NCBI GenBank assembly: GCA_044375105.1
Contig: JBILNK010000182.1
Coordinates: 1-8,414, forward strand
Reading direction: 5' to 3'
Source of the DNA: JBIKLM01 sp044375105
GTDB lineage: Bacteria > Planctomycetota > UBA1135 > GCA-002686595
Length of the DNA stretch: 8,414 nt
Part shown: positions 1 to 7,608 of the stretch, one piece after another
How positions within the stretch are numbered: position 1 is the stretch's first letter
Layout of the letters: the number at the start of each line of letters is the position of its first letter
The notes under the pieces: generated by a model
Database searches by the model: none
The model's input: the letters and a program-made list of their open reading frames with translations, nothing else
What the model was told of the DNA's origin: nothing
Made by a program: the position numbers and the translations under genes

Positions 1-385
1 CGCGGCCCTGGCGCTTGAAGTCCGCCACGACCTTCTTGATGTTCTTCTCGATCAGGTTGTCGCCGAGAACGACGCAGATCGAATCGCCGCTGGCCCAATG
101 CTCGGCCAGGGAGAGGGCTTCGGCGATGCCACCCTCACCCTTTTGGTAGGTGTAGTTTAGGTGCTTGAGACCGAAGTCCGACCCATTGCCCAAAAGGCTC
201 AGGAAGTCCCCGGACTTCTTGCCCCCGGTGACGATCATGATGTCGGTCACCCCGGCGTTCACCAGCGTCTCGATCGGGTAGTAGATCATCGGCCTGTCAT
301 AGACCGGCAGCAGGTGCTTGTTGGTGATCTTCGTCAGCGGGTGCAGCCGGGTGCCGAGGCCACCAGCCAGGATCACGCCTTTCAT
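1..385 (-). CDS. rfbA: Glucose-1-phosphate thymidylyltransferase-like sugar nucleotidyltransferase, N-terminal part
   Basis: The 128 visible residues start at the ATG at 385-383 and run off the window edge, so the C-terminal half or more is missing. The protein begins MKGVILAGGLGTRLHPLTK, the nucleotide-binding signature of sugar-1-phosphate nucleotidyltransferases. It continues with NKHLLPVYDRPMIYYP (residues 22-37), GEGGIAEAL (83-91) and the metal-binding region LGDN (108-111, Asp109). This matches RmlA/RfbA enzymes, which join glucose-1-phosphate and dTTP to give dTDP-glucose, the first step to dTDP-rhamnose and other deoxysugars; it is cytosolic. His24 replaces the Gln of E. coli RmlA (SKQLLP), as in a common RmlA-like subgroup, so another nucleotide or sugar is possible. 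The gene lies on the same strand as the epimerase, decarboxylase and glmS genes but after a 383-base gap, so it may have its own promoter. The family is sure; the exact substrate is less so. Confidence 0.85.
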   Translation of the reverse strand, partial: MKGVILAGGLGTRLHPLTKITNKHLLPVYDRPMIYYPIETLVNAGVTDIMIVTGGKKSGDFLSLLGNGSDFGLKHLNYTYQKGEGGIAEALSLAEHWASGDSICVVLGDNLIEKNIKKVVADFKRQGR

Positions 386-448
386 GGGGGATTGGAGCGC
401 GCGGGGGGAGGGGGGAGGTCCCGATGGAGACCGGGGTGGGAGCGGATC

Positions 449-487
449 GGGCGCTTGGCGGGCCAACCGGAGCGAAGCCGAGCGCCC
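449..487 (-). other. Possible stem-loop in the leader of the nucleotidyltransferase gene
   Basis: GGGCGCT (449-455) pairs perfectly with AGCGCCC (481-487). The 25 bases between can form a small TTGG/CCAA helix, which would borrow the outer stem's last base, and a CGG/CCG helix. It lies 64-102 bases upstream of the rfbA-like start. It could be a leader structure or chance pairing in GC-rich sequence; there is no evidence of function. Confidence 0.25.
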
Positions 488-592
488 CATACCGCTATTG
501 GGAAACTAACACGCCGCAGGGGGGGAGCGATCCCGCCTATGCGGCCGGAACTTCCGTGGGCTCCCCGGCCGCGCAGCCCCCTTTGGAGTCCC

Positions 593-615
593 CCGCCGAA
601 GGCGCCTCTCGGCGG
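593..615 (-). terminator. GC-rich hairpin downstream of the epimerase gene, weak terminator candidate
   Basis: CCGCCGA (593-599) and TCGGCGG (609-615) form a perfect 7-bp stem with a 9-base loop. On the minus strand no T-run follows, so it does not meet the usual intrinsic-terminator rule. It lies about 150 bases after the epimerase stop. It may slow polymerase or protect a 3' end, or it may be chance pairing. Confidence 0.2.
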
Positions 616-768
616 CGCCCGAGGGGCTTGGGAGCGATGGGAGCCGGGCGGGCGCGGAGCTCGCCTCGCGCGGGAAACCGAGGTCCTCCCCGGCCGTCAG
701 CAGGCCGCCCGCGGGCCGGGCCAAGGGGCTGCCCGGGCCGAGGCCAACTCACCCCCCGCGCGGCCAGC

Positions 769-1722
769 TCAGCCCGCGCCGGGGCCCTCGCTGCGATACC
801 AGGCCACGAAGCGCTCGAGGCCCTCGCGCACCGTCGTGTGGGGGTCGTAGCCCAGCCGCTGCTTGGCCTTGGACACGTCCGCGTAGGTGATCAGCACGTC
901 CCCGGGCTGCATGGGCTGGCGCTCGAGGATCGGCTCGAGCCCGGTCGTCTCCCCCACCAGCTGAATCAGTTCCGCCAGTGAAGTGGTGCGGCTCTCCCCC
1001 AGGTTGTAGATCTCGTACCCACTGCAGTGGTCGTAGGAGCGCACCACGCCGTCGACGATGTCGTCGATGTAGGTGTAGTCACGACGCGTCGAGCCGTCGC
1101 CGTACATCACGATCGGCTGGCGAGCGATGTTGGCCGCCACGAACTTGTGGATCGCCATCTCGGGGCGCTGGCGCGGCCCGTAGACGGTGAAAAAACGCAG
1201 GCAGGCCGTGGGGATGCCGTACAGATGGTGGTACGTGAAGCAGTGCAGCTCGCCGGCCCGCTTCGTGGCGGCGTAAGGCGAGATCGGTCGATGGATGTCG
1301 TCCTGCTCGCTGAACGGGACCCGGTCATTGGCCCCGTAGACGCTGGACGAGCTGGCGAAGACGAAGCGCGTCCCCGGGCGACGCCGCAGTTCCTCGAGGA
1401 TCAGCAGCGTGCCGCGCACGTTGACATCCTCGTAGTATAGCGGGTCCTTGAGGGACGGGCGCACGCCCGCCATGGCCGCCAGGTGGATGACACCGTCGAA
1501 GCGCCCAGCGCTGAACAGACGCTGCAGCAGAGCGGCGTCGCGGATGTCGCCTTCCACGAGCTCGGCTCCCCGCAGGTGGTTCAAGTTCTGGCGCTTGAGG
1601 CGCGGGTCGTAGAAGTCGTTGAAATTGTCCAGCAGGGTCAGCTCATCCCCGCGGGCGAGCAAGGCCTGGGCCACGTGGGAGCCGATGAAGCCGGCTCCGC
1701 CGGTCAGCAGGATGCGGGCCAT
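769..1722 (-). CDS. NAD-dependent epimerase, probable UDP-glucuronate 4-epimerase
   Basis: This 317-residue extended short-chain dehydrogenase most likely interconverts UDP-glucuronate and UDP-galacturonate in the cytosol, using bound NAD. The dinucleotide-binding motif TGGAGFIG is at 7-14, with Asp32 after the second strand. The serine cluster SSSSVYG is at 124-130, and the catalytic pair is Tyr150/Lys154 in YAATK. FNDFYDPRLKRQNL (34-47) and MAGVRPSL (84-91) are typical of the UDP-glucuronate epimerase branch (LpsL/CapI/Gae type). RRDYTYIDD (213-221) and PGDV (273-276) are shared by the wider family. The length fits complete members. A related activity on UDP-glucose or UDP-GlcNAc cannot be excluded. 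The ATG at 1722 has no Shine-Dalgarno; the bases before it read AGAGTCCC. It follows glmS after 57 bases on the same strand, and the decarboxylase just upstream of glmS would use the same substrate, UDP-glucuronate. Fold and cofactor are sure; the substrate is inferred. Confidence 0.85.
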   Translation of the reverse strand: MARILLTGGAGFIGSHVAQALLARGDELTLLDNFNDFYDPRLKRQNLNHLRGAELVEGDIRDAALLQRLFSAGRFDGVIHLAAMAGVRPSLKDPLYYEDVNVRGTLLILEELRRRPGTRFVFASSSSVYGANDRVPFSEQDDIHRPISPYAATKRAGELHCFTYHHLYGIPTACLRFFTVYGPRQRPEMAIHKFVAANIARQPIVMYGDGSTRRDYTYIDDIVDGVVRSYDHCSGYEIYNLGESRTTSLAELIQLVGETTGLEPILERQPMQPGDVLITYADVSKAKQRLGYDPHTTVREGLERFVAWYRSEGPGAG

Positions 1723-1755
1723 GGGACTCTGGGTTCAGGGGGGGGCTTGGGGGCG

Positions 1756-1771
1756 CGGATCGCGGGATCCG
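1756..1771 (-). other. Short hairpin in the glmS-epimerase spacer
   Basis: CGGATC (1756-1761) and GATCCG (1766-1771) form a 6-bp stem with a 4-base loop, 8 bases after the glmS stop. No T-run follows, so full termination is unlikely. It could be an attenuation or processing point between the two genes. A G8 run (C8 on the transcript) lies at 1738-1745 in the same spacer. Confidence 0.25.
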
Positions 1772-1779
1772 GGCGGCGG

Positions 1780-3618
1780 TCACTCGACCGTCACGCTCTT
1801 GGCCAGGTTGCGCGGCTTGTCGATGTCGCAGCCGCGCAAATCGGCGATGTGATAAGCGAGCAGCTGCAGGGGCACCACGTTGAGCAGCGGCGAGAGCCAT
1901 TCGCTGGTCTCGGGCACCGGGATCGATTCCTGGGCGATGCGCTGGCTCTCTAGATCGGAGCCGACCACGATCACGCGCCCGCCCCGTGCCTTGACCTGCT
2001 CGATGTTGGATCTGGACTTCTCCGCCACGGCGCCCACGCTGGAGACGACCACGGTGGTCATGTCGGGCTCGACCAGGGCGATCGGCCCGTGCTTCATCTC
2101 CCCCGCCGGATAGCCCTCGGCGTGCATGTAGGAGATCTCCTTGAGCTTGAGCGCCCCCTCCAATGCGATCGGGAAGTTGATCCCGCGGCCCAGGAACAGG
2201 AAGCCCTTCACATTGCGGTGCCGATCGGCCAGCTGGCGCAGGGCCGCGACGCGCTCCTCGCTGAGCATGGACTCGAGCTTCGGCCGCAACAGACGCAGTT
2301 CCTCGATCAGAGCCCGGCCCTGCTCGACGCTCAGCCACCGCTTGGCGCGGCCCAGGCGCAGCGCCAACAGGACCGACGCGGCGCATTGGGCCAGGAAGGC
2401 CTTGGTCGAGGCCACCCCGATCTCCGGGCCCGCATCGGTCATCAGCACGGCCTCGGCCTCGCGCACCATCGAAGAGCCGACCACGTTGCAGATCGTCGCT
2501 GCACGGGCTCCGAGCTCCTTGCACAGGCGCAGGGCCGCCAGGGTGTCGGCAGTCTCGCCCGATTGGCTGATCGCCAGGGCCAGGGTCCCGGGAGCCAGCA
2601 CCGGCTTGCGATACCGGAACTCGCTGGCGTAATCGAGATCGACCGGCACCCCAGCCAAGCCTTCGATCAGATAGCGGGCCACGTAGCCCGCGTGCAGCGC
2701 GGTGCCGCAGGCGACCACCTGGATGCGCTGCACATCGGCCAGGGCCCGGTCGCTGAAAGCCTCGCCCAGGTCGGCGTCGCCGCTGCTCGACTCGAGGCGT
2801 CCCGAGAGAGTCCGCGCCAGCACCGCCGGCTGCTCGTGGATCTCCTTCAGCATGAAGTGGGCATAGCCACCCTTGTCGACCGCCTCCGCATCCCACTCGA
2901 TGTGGCGGACCGGACGCTCGACGCCCTCGCCGCGGGCATTCCAGATCTCCAGCCGATCGGGCGTCAGTTGGGCCACGTCGCCATCCTCGAGGGCGATCAT
3001 GTCGCGCGTGTGCGGCAGGAGCGCCAGGATGTCCGAGCCCAGGAAGGCGCCAGCCGGCGAGCGCCCGATCAGCAAGGGGGGGCCCTGGCGTGAGCAGAAC
3101 AGCGCCGGCTCGGGGCCCCCGACCAGGACCGCCATCGCGTAGTAACCGCGCACCCGGGAGAGGGCCGCCAGCACGGCTTCGCGCGGCGTCCGGCCGCGCC
3201 CCAGTTCCCTGCCGATCAGATGCGCCAGCAGCTCGGTGTCCGTCTCGCTTTTGAGGACCACCCCAGCGGTCTCGAGCTCGGGACGCAATTCGAGGTAGTT
3301 CTCGATGATCCCGTTGTGGACCAGCGCCAAGTTGCCGCCTTGGTCGCTGTGCGGATGAGCGTTGACGTCCGAGGGCTCCCCGTGGGTCGCCCAGCGCGTG
3401 TGGCCGACCCCGATCGGCGAAGGCGGCAGCGGATCCTGGCGCAGCAGCTGCTCGAGTTCCGAGAGCCGTCCTTCCTTCTTGCGCACGACCACCCGCTCGC
3501 CGACGAGCAAACCCAGCCCGGCGCTGTCGTAGCCGCGGTATTCGAGGGTGGCCAATCCCTTCAGCAGACCTTCGGCCACCGACCCTTGGCGCAGATAGGC
3601 TCCGACGATGCCGCACAT
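1780..3618 (-). CDS. glmS: Glutamine--fructose-6-phosphate aminotransferase (isomerizing)
   Basis: GlmS turns fructose-6-phosphate and glutamine into glucosamine-6-phosphate and glutamate, the committed step to UDP-GlcNAc for peptidoglycan, lipid A and other glycans. The 612 residues match the family (E. coli 609). The N-terminal glutaminase domain starts MCGIVGAY, with Cys2 becoming the N-terminal nucleophile after Met removal; this fixes the start. It also has EYRGYDSAG (26-34), HTRWATHG (73-80) and HNGIIEN (101-107). Two SIS sugar-binding domains follow. The first has CGTALHAG (304-311), SQSGETADT (351-359) and ASTKAF (403-408). The second has EGALKLKE (487-494) and GEMKHGP (506-512). The C-terminus DKPRNLAKSVTVE carries the conserved Lys607. 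Ala307 stands where E. coli has Ser303 in CGTS, a change I believe other GlmS proteins share. The start is only 3 bases after the decarboxylase stop, so the two are probably co-transcribed. There is no room for a glmS ribozyme and no Shine-Dalgarno is visible. Confidence 0.97.
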   Translation of the reverse strand: MCGIVGAYLRQGSVAEGLLKGLATLEYRGYDSAGLGLLVGERVVVRKKEGRLSELEQLLRQDPLPPSPIGVGHTRWATHGEPSDVNAHPHSDQGGNLALVHNGIIENYLELRPELETAGVVLKSETDTELLAHLIGRELGRGRTPREAVLAALSRVRGYYAMAVLVGGPEPALFCSRQGPPLLIGRSPAGAFLGSDILALLPHTRDMIALEDGDVAQLTPDRLEIWNARGEGVERPVRHIEWDAEAVDKGGYAHFMLKEIHEQPAVLARTLSGRLESSSGDADLGEAFSDRALADVQRIQVVACGTALHAGYVARYLIEGLAGVPVDLDYASEFRYRKPVLAPGTLALAISQSGETADTLAALRLCKELGARAATICNVVGSSMVREAEAVLMTDAGPEIGVASTKAFLAQCAASVLLALRLGRAKRWLSVEQGRALIEELRLLRPKLESMLSEERVAALRQLADRHRNVKGFLFLGRGINFPIALEGALKLKEISYMHAEGYPAGEMKHGPIALVEPDMTTVVVSSVGAVAEKSRSNIEQVKARGGRVIVVGSDLESQRIAQESIPVPETSEWLSPLLNVVPLQLLAYHIADLRGCDIDKPRNLAKSVTVE

Positions 3619-3621
3619 GGG

Positions 3622-4572
3622 TCAGCGCGCCGGTTGGACCCGGGTCTTGAAGTAAGCCAGCGTGCGGGTCAGTCCCGTGCGCAGATCGACCTTGGGCTCC
3701 CAACCCAGCACGCGGCGGGCCTTGGAGATGTCGGGCTGGCGCACCTTGGGGTCGTCCTGGGGCAGCGGCTTGAAGATGATCTCTGAGCGCGAGCCGCATA
3801 GCTCGATCACGGTGCGCGCGAATTCGAGGATCGTCATCTCGTGAGGATTGCCGATATTGGTCGGCATGTCCTCGTTCGAGCGCAGCAGGCGCACGATCCC
3901 CTCGATCAGGTCGTCGACGTAGCAGAACGAGCGCGTCTGGCTGCCATCTCCGAAGACGGTCACGTTCTCGCCCCGCAGGGCCTGCCCCATGAAGGCCGGC
4001 AGAGCCCGTCCGTCTTCGAGCCGCATGCGCGGCCCATAGGTGTTGAAGATGCGCACGATGCGCGTCTCGACGCCGTGGTAGCGGTGGTAACCCATGGTCA
4101 TGGCCTCGGCGAAGCGCTTGGCCTCGTCGTAAACCCCCCGCGGGCCGACCGGATTGACATTGCCCCAGTAGTCCTCGCGCTGCGGATGCACCAGCGGATC
4201 CCCATAGACCTCGGAGGTCGATGCGAGCAGGAAACGGGCTTTTTTGGCGTGCGCCAGGCCGAGCGCCTTGTGGGTGCCCAAGGAGCCGACCTTGAGGGTC
4301 TGGATGGGCAGCTCGAGGTAGTCGATCGGGCTGGCCGGCGAAGCGAAATGCAACACGTAGTCCAGGTGCCCTGGCACGTGGATGAACTCGGTCACGTCCT
4401 GGTGCATGAACCGGAACCTGGAGTTCCCGAACAGGTGTTCGATGTTGTCGAGGCTGCCCGTGATCAGGTTGTCCATGCAGATCACCTCGTGGCCTTCCGC
4501 CAGGAAGCGCTCGCAAAGGTGGCTGCCGAGGAAGCCGGCACCACCGGTGACCAGGACGCGGGGAGTGGACAT
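3622..4572 (-). CDS. UDP-glucuronate decarboxylase (UDP-xylose synthase, UXS type)
   Basis: This cytosolic NAD-dependent enzyme should convert UDP-glucuronate to UDP-xylose and CO2. The 316-residue protein starts at the ATG at 4572-4570 (MSTPRVLVTGG). The frame stays open further upstream, but that extension is Arg/Pro-rich and precedes the natural start of the Rossmann fold. TGGAGFLG is at 9-16 and Asp34 follows strand two. The UXS hallmarks HFASPASPIDY (75-85) and LASTSEVYGDP (116-126) are present, with the catalytic pair Tyr148/Lys152 in YDEAK. NPVGPRGVYDEAKR (140-153), RIFNTYGPRM (174-183), FGDGSQTRSF (207-216) and VRQPDISKA (277-285) are also typical. Glu121 and Arg278 match the Glu and Arg thought to drive decarboxylation in UXS and ArnA-like enzymes, by alignment from memory. 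It probably leads an operon with glmS and the epimerase, which follow at 3 and 57 bases. The bases before the ATG are C-rich (GCAGACCCC) without Shine-Dalgarno. Confidence 0.94.
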   Translation of the reverse strand: MSTPRVLVTGGAGFLGSHLCERFLAEGHEVICMDNLITGSLDNIEHLFGNSRFRFMHQDVTEFIHVPGHLDYVLHFASPASPIDYLELPIQTLKVGSLGTHKALGLAHAKKARFLLASTSEVYGDPLVHPQREDYWGNVNPVGPRGVYDEAKRFAEAMTMGYHRYHGVETRIVRIFNTYGPRMRLEDGRALPAFMGQALRGENVTVFGDGSQTRSFCYVDDLIEGIVRLLRSNEDMPTNIGNPHEMTILEFARTVIELCGSRSEIIFKPLPQDDPKVRQPDISKARRVLGWEPKVDLRTGLTRTLAYFKTRVQPAR

Positions 4573-4974
4573 GGGGTCTGCTTGGGTGGGCGGGGTGGCC
4601 GGATCGTCGGCGCTCGGCGGGCCCATCCTCGACCGGCGGGGCCGGGCAGGGGGCGCACAGGGCCAGGCCCGGGATCGAAGTCTCGCTCTTGGGCCAGGGA
4701 TTGTGCCGCCCCGCAGCCCGCCCACGCCAGGGGAAGCCCGGCGCCCGGGCTCGACGAACGGCCTGGAGCCGCAGCGCGGCCTCGGGCGCTGCGCGGCGCT
4801 ACCAGGGCCGGTGCACTGCCGGCGGCCCGCCGCCTGCAGCGGTGATTCGAGCAGCGCGGCGAGGACCGGCATCGGCAAGATCCCGAACCCTGCCACCGCC
4901 CCGCGGCCGGACCAGGCCAACGGAATGGACCGCAACGAGCTTCGAGCCGAGCCCGGGGCGAGCGCTGGCGGCGA
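4573..4974. other. 402-base intergenic stretch, no supported gene
   Basis: This GC-rich gap lies between the stop of the FecR-like gene (4975-4977) and the decarboxylase start. Frames here stay open because stop codons are rare at this GC content, but their translations are Arg/Pro/Gly-rich and match nothing I recognise. The one clear structure is the hairpin at 4734-4752. A promoter for the decarboxylase-glmS-epimerase unit would be expected here, yet I found no pair of hexamers close to a housekeeping consensus. The last 50 bases before the ATG are strongly C-rich on the minus strand. Confidence 0.6.
4734..4752 (-). terminator. Strong 8-bp hairpin, weak terminator candidate
   Basis: On the minus strand GAGCCCGG pairs with CCGGGCTT around a 3-base loop: seven Watson-Crick pairs and one terminal G-U. 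The mismatched position pairs only in the minus-strand RNA; on the plus strand it would be A-C. It is followed by TCCCCT rather than a clean T-run. It lies about 220 bases after the FecR-like stop and about 160 before the decarboxylase start, so it could end the first transcript or sit in the leader of the second. Confidence 0.3.
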
Positions 4975-6039
4975 TCAGCGCGGGTGCTCGGCCCCGGCTG
5001 CGGAAGCCCCCGCGCTGGGTGCGGGAGCCGCCGATCGCGCGGCCGCGGGGGGCAGCTGCAAATCCTCCTCCCGAGCTGCACCGGCGAACTCCGCAGGGCG
5101 GGGCGCGTCCAGAGGCCAGAGCAGGGCAGCCTCGCCGGCCCCCAGCTCGATACGCACCCCCAAGGCCTCCAGGGCTCCCGGGGTCCGGGCCACCACACCG
5201 AGTCCCCCGGCGACGCTCTGCGGCTCGAGGCCTCCCTCTGCCAGACCCTCGAGCCGGGTCCCGCGCTCGCCGCGCGCCGTGAACGGCCGCAGATCGGCGC
5301 GGGCTTCGCGCGGTGCGGTGCCGAGCTCCAGGAGCCCGAGGTCCACCTGCTGACCCGGGCCGAGGGTCAGGACTGCCTCCCGAAAAGCGACGTACGCGGA
5401 CACCTTGGCTTGATTGTCCACCCGGATCAGGTTGGGCTCCACGAACTCGAGCACGAAAGGGCCGCTGGGATCGCTTGGATCCCCCGCCACGGTAGCCCCG
5501 CCGGGCAGTGCGATGCGCATGCCCGGCACCAGATAGAGCTTGGCCCGCGTCAGCGACAGAAACTTGAGCGCTGGCTCGTCCCTAGAACGTTCCCCAACCA
5601 CGGCGACCCCGGCGTTGATCAGTTCGACCGAAGCCCGTTCGAGCGGCCAGAGCACCTCGGCCCGCGCCCCGGCTCCCGAAAGAACCCAGCCTCCAGACCG
5701 CACCCGCTCCTTGGCATGGATCCGGTCCAGGGGATAGGCAGATGGGCTGCCCCATTGGCGCACCGAGACCGGTGCGCTGTGGCGCACCGCCACGATTTCT
5801 TCGAGCCCCGGGGGGGCCGCCGCGTCTTCGCCTCCCGTCAACGGCAGGACGGTCGGCCGCATGGGCCCGGGCCAGCGCTGGGTCCGGCAGGAGGCGAGCA
5901 CCATCAAGGCCAGCAGGGCCAGCAGCGTTTCCGAGCCCCGGAGAGGCCGCCGACCGGGCGCGCCGATCGGGCACCCAGCGCGCCCCTCAGAGGCTGAAAA
6001 AAAATCGGCGCGCAGCGACGATCCAAGCCTCTGTGGCAC
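4975..6039 (-). CDS. Predicted lipoprotein with FecR-like domain, start uncertain
   Basis: From the GTG at 6039 the protein has 354 residues. A basic stretch (GRRPLRGS) is followed by the hydrophobic core ETLLALLALMVLAS and Cys51, a type II signal peptide with lipobox LASC, so it is probably an envelope lipoprotein. Residues about 110-235 resemble the beta-rich FecR domain: ERVRSGGWVLSGAGARAEVLW, then short strands such as ASVELINAGVAVVG, KLYLVPGMRIALPGG and REAVLTLGPGQQVDLG. FecR domains occur in anti-sigma regulators and other envelope proteins; no N-terminal sigma-binding part or neighbouring sigma factor is seen, so no regulatory role is claimed. The last 35 residues are Ala/Pro-rich and probably disordered. 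The start is a problem. GTG-6039 gives an unusually long 35-residue region before the hydrophobic core, and a GTG at 6243, four bases after the accC stop, would add 68 more. A normal 26-residue signal peptide would need a rare ATC start at 5967. The chosen start lies in the loop of the inverted repeat. Confidence 0.6.
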   Translation of the reverse strand: MPQRLGSSLRADFFSASEGRAGCPIGAPGRRPLRGSETLLALLALMVLASCRTQRWPGPMRPTVLPLTGGEDAAAPPGLEEIVAVRHSAPVSVRQWGSPSAYPLDRIHAKERVRSGGWVLSGAGARAEVLWPLERASVELINAGVAVVGERSRDEPALKFLSLTRAKLYLVPGMRIALPGGATVAGDPSDPSGPFVLEFVEPNLIRVDNQAKVSAYVAFREAVLTLGPGQQVDLGLLELGTAPREARADLRPFTARGERGTRLEGLAEGGLEPQSVAGGLGVVARTPGALEALGVRIELGAGEAALLWPLDAPRPAEFAGAAREEDLQLPPAAARSAAPAPSAGASAAGAEHPR

Positions 6040-6137
6040 CCGGATGGCGGCCCAAAGGCACGCGGACAGGTTGGTATGCCTGCTCGGGCACCGTCCGAAT
6101 CGATTTTTCCTCAGCCCGTCAGAGTTCTGAGGGGCGC
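5980..6137 (-). repeat. 158-base interrupted inverted repeat, probable structured RNA element
   Basis: The left arm is continuous at 5980-6007. The right arm is in two blocks, 6101-6116 and 6126-6137, split by 9 unpaired bases. The outer stem has 12 perfect pairs (5980-5991 with 6126-6137). The inner stem has 16 positions (5992-6007 with 6101-6116): 14 Watson-Crick plus two that are A-C on the plus strand but G-U in the minus-strand RNA. The inner stem carries a T8 run on the minus strand. The 93-base loop has a further short helix (CAGG/CCTG). It lies between accC and the lipoprotein signal peptide. It may be an RNA leader, a 3' processing or termination structure, or a small mobile repeat; no clear target-site duplication was seen at the edges. 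Confidence 0.6.
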
Positions 6138-6172
6138 CGAGGCCTGGTCCAAAGACCCGCCCAGGCCCCGGC
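6136..6172 (-). terminator. 12-bp hairpin downstream of accC, terminator-like
   Basis: GCCGAGGCCTGG (6136-6147) and CCAGGCCCCGGC (6161-6172) form a 12-bp stem with a 13-base loop. The only non-Watson-Crick position (140 with 168) is G-U in the minus-strand RNA and A-C on the other strand, so the structure fits transcription in the accC direction. It starts 74 bases after the accC stop. No T-run follows directly; the inverted repeat begins at its foot and shares two bases with it. It may end or stabilise the accBC transcript. Confidence 0.4.
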
Positions 6173-6246
6173 CTAGCCTCCCGCGCCAGGCCCGGCTCGC
6201 TCTGCTCCCGGACAGCTCTCTCTGCGTTGCGGCGGCAGGCCACGAC

Positions 6247-7607
<1,361 letters not shown>

Positions 7608-7608
<1 letters not shown>

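Larger units (their letters stand above)
386..768. other. 383-base intergenic stretch, no supported gene
   Basis: No convincing gene is visible. The short open frames here have Arg/Pro/Ala-rich translations without recognisable motifs, as expected of very GC-rich DNA. The stretch separates the epimerase stop (769-771) from the nucleotidyltransferase start. It contains a 7-bp perfect hairpin (593-615), a 7-bp outer stem around a loop with small internal helices (449-487), and a very C-rich minus-strand leader right before the ATG (386-420). The only AT-richer patch is about 490-512. On the minus strand it holds TTAGTT and TATGGG, which are only 12 bases apart, so I do not call a promoter there. 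Confidence 0.6.

Noticed and set aside
506..752. Two short minus-strand frames of 71-72 codons in the gap before the rfbA-like gene
   Set aside because: They overlap in different frames, are dominated by Arg/Pro/Ala/Gly and show no motif.
2089..3093. A 334-codon plus-strand frame antisense to glmS
   Set aside because: It lies wholly opposite a well-supported glmS, and its composition is that expected of the antisense frame of GC-rich coding DNA. No motif was recognised.
3619..3621. A glmS ribozyme or riboswitch upstream of glmS
   Set aside because: Only 3 bases separate the decarboxylase stop from the glmS start, so there is no room for one unless it lay inside the coding sequence, and no such core was seen.
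1643..4516. A 957-codon open frame on the minus strand running across glmS and the decarboxylase gene
   Set aside because: It is a shadow frame. Its translation is Arg/Gly/Ala/Pro-rich without domains, and glmS and the decarboxylase, which have complete motif sets, lie in other frames of the same DNA. High GC removes stop codons.
3841..4845. A 334-codon plus-strand frame opposite the decarboxylase gene
   Set aside because: Same antisense-shadow pattern, with no recognisable domain or ribosome site.
4573..4935. A 121-residue N-terminal extension of the decarboxylase
   Set aside because: The extension is Arg/Pro-rich and unlike known UXS proteins, whose fold starts right at MSTPRVLVTGG. The frame is open only because of high GC.
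5992..6012. The T8 run (minus strand) as a standard intrinsic terminator
   Set aside because: The bases just upstream can form only a 4-bp ATCG/CGAT stem. The T-run itself pairs with the A-rich arm at 6101-6116, so it is better read as part of the inverted repeat.
5980..6137. The inverted repeat as a MITE or insertion-sequence remnant
   Set aside because: No target-site duplication or transposase remnant is visible, and the second copy needed to support mobility is not in this window. It stays a possibility only as part of the finding.
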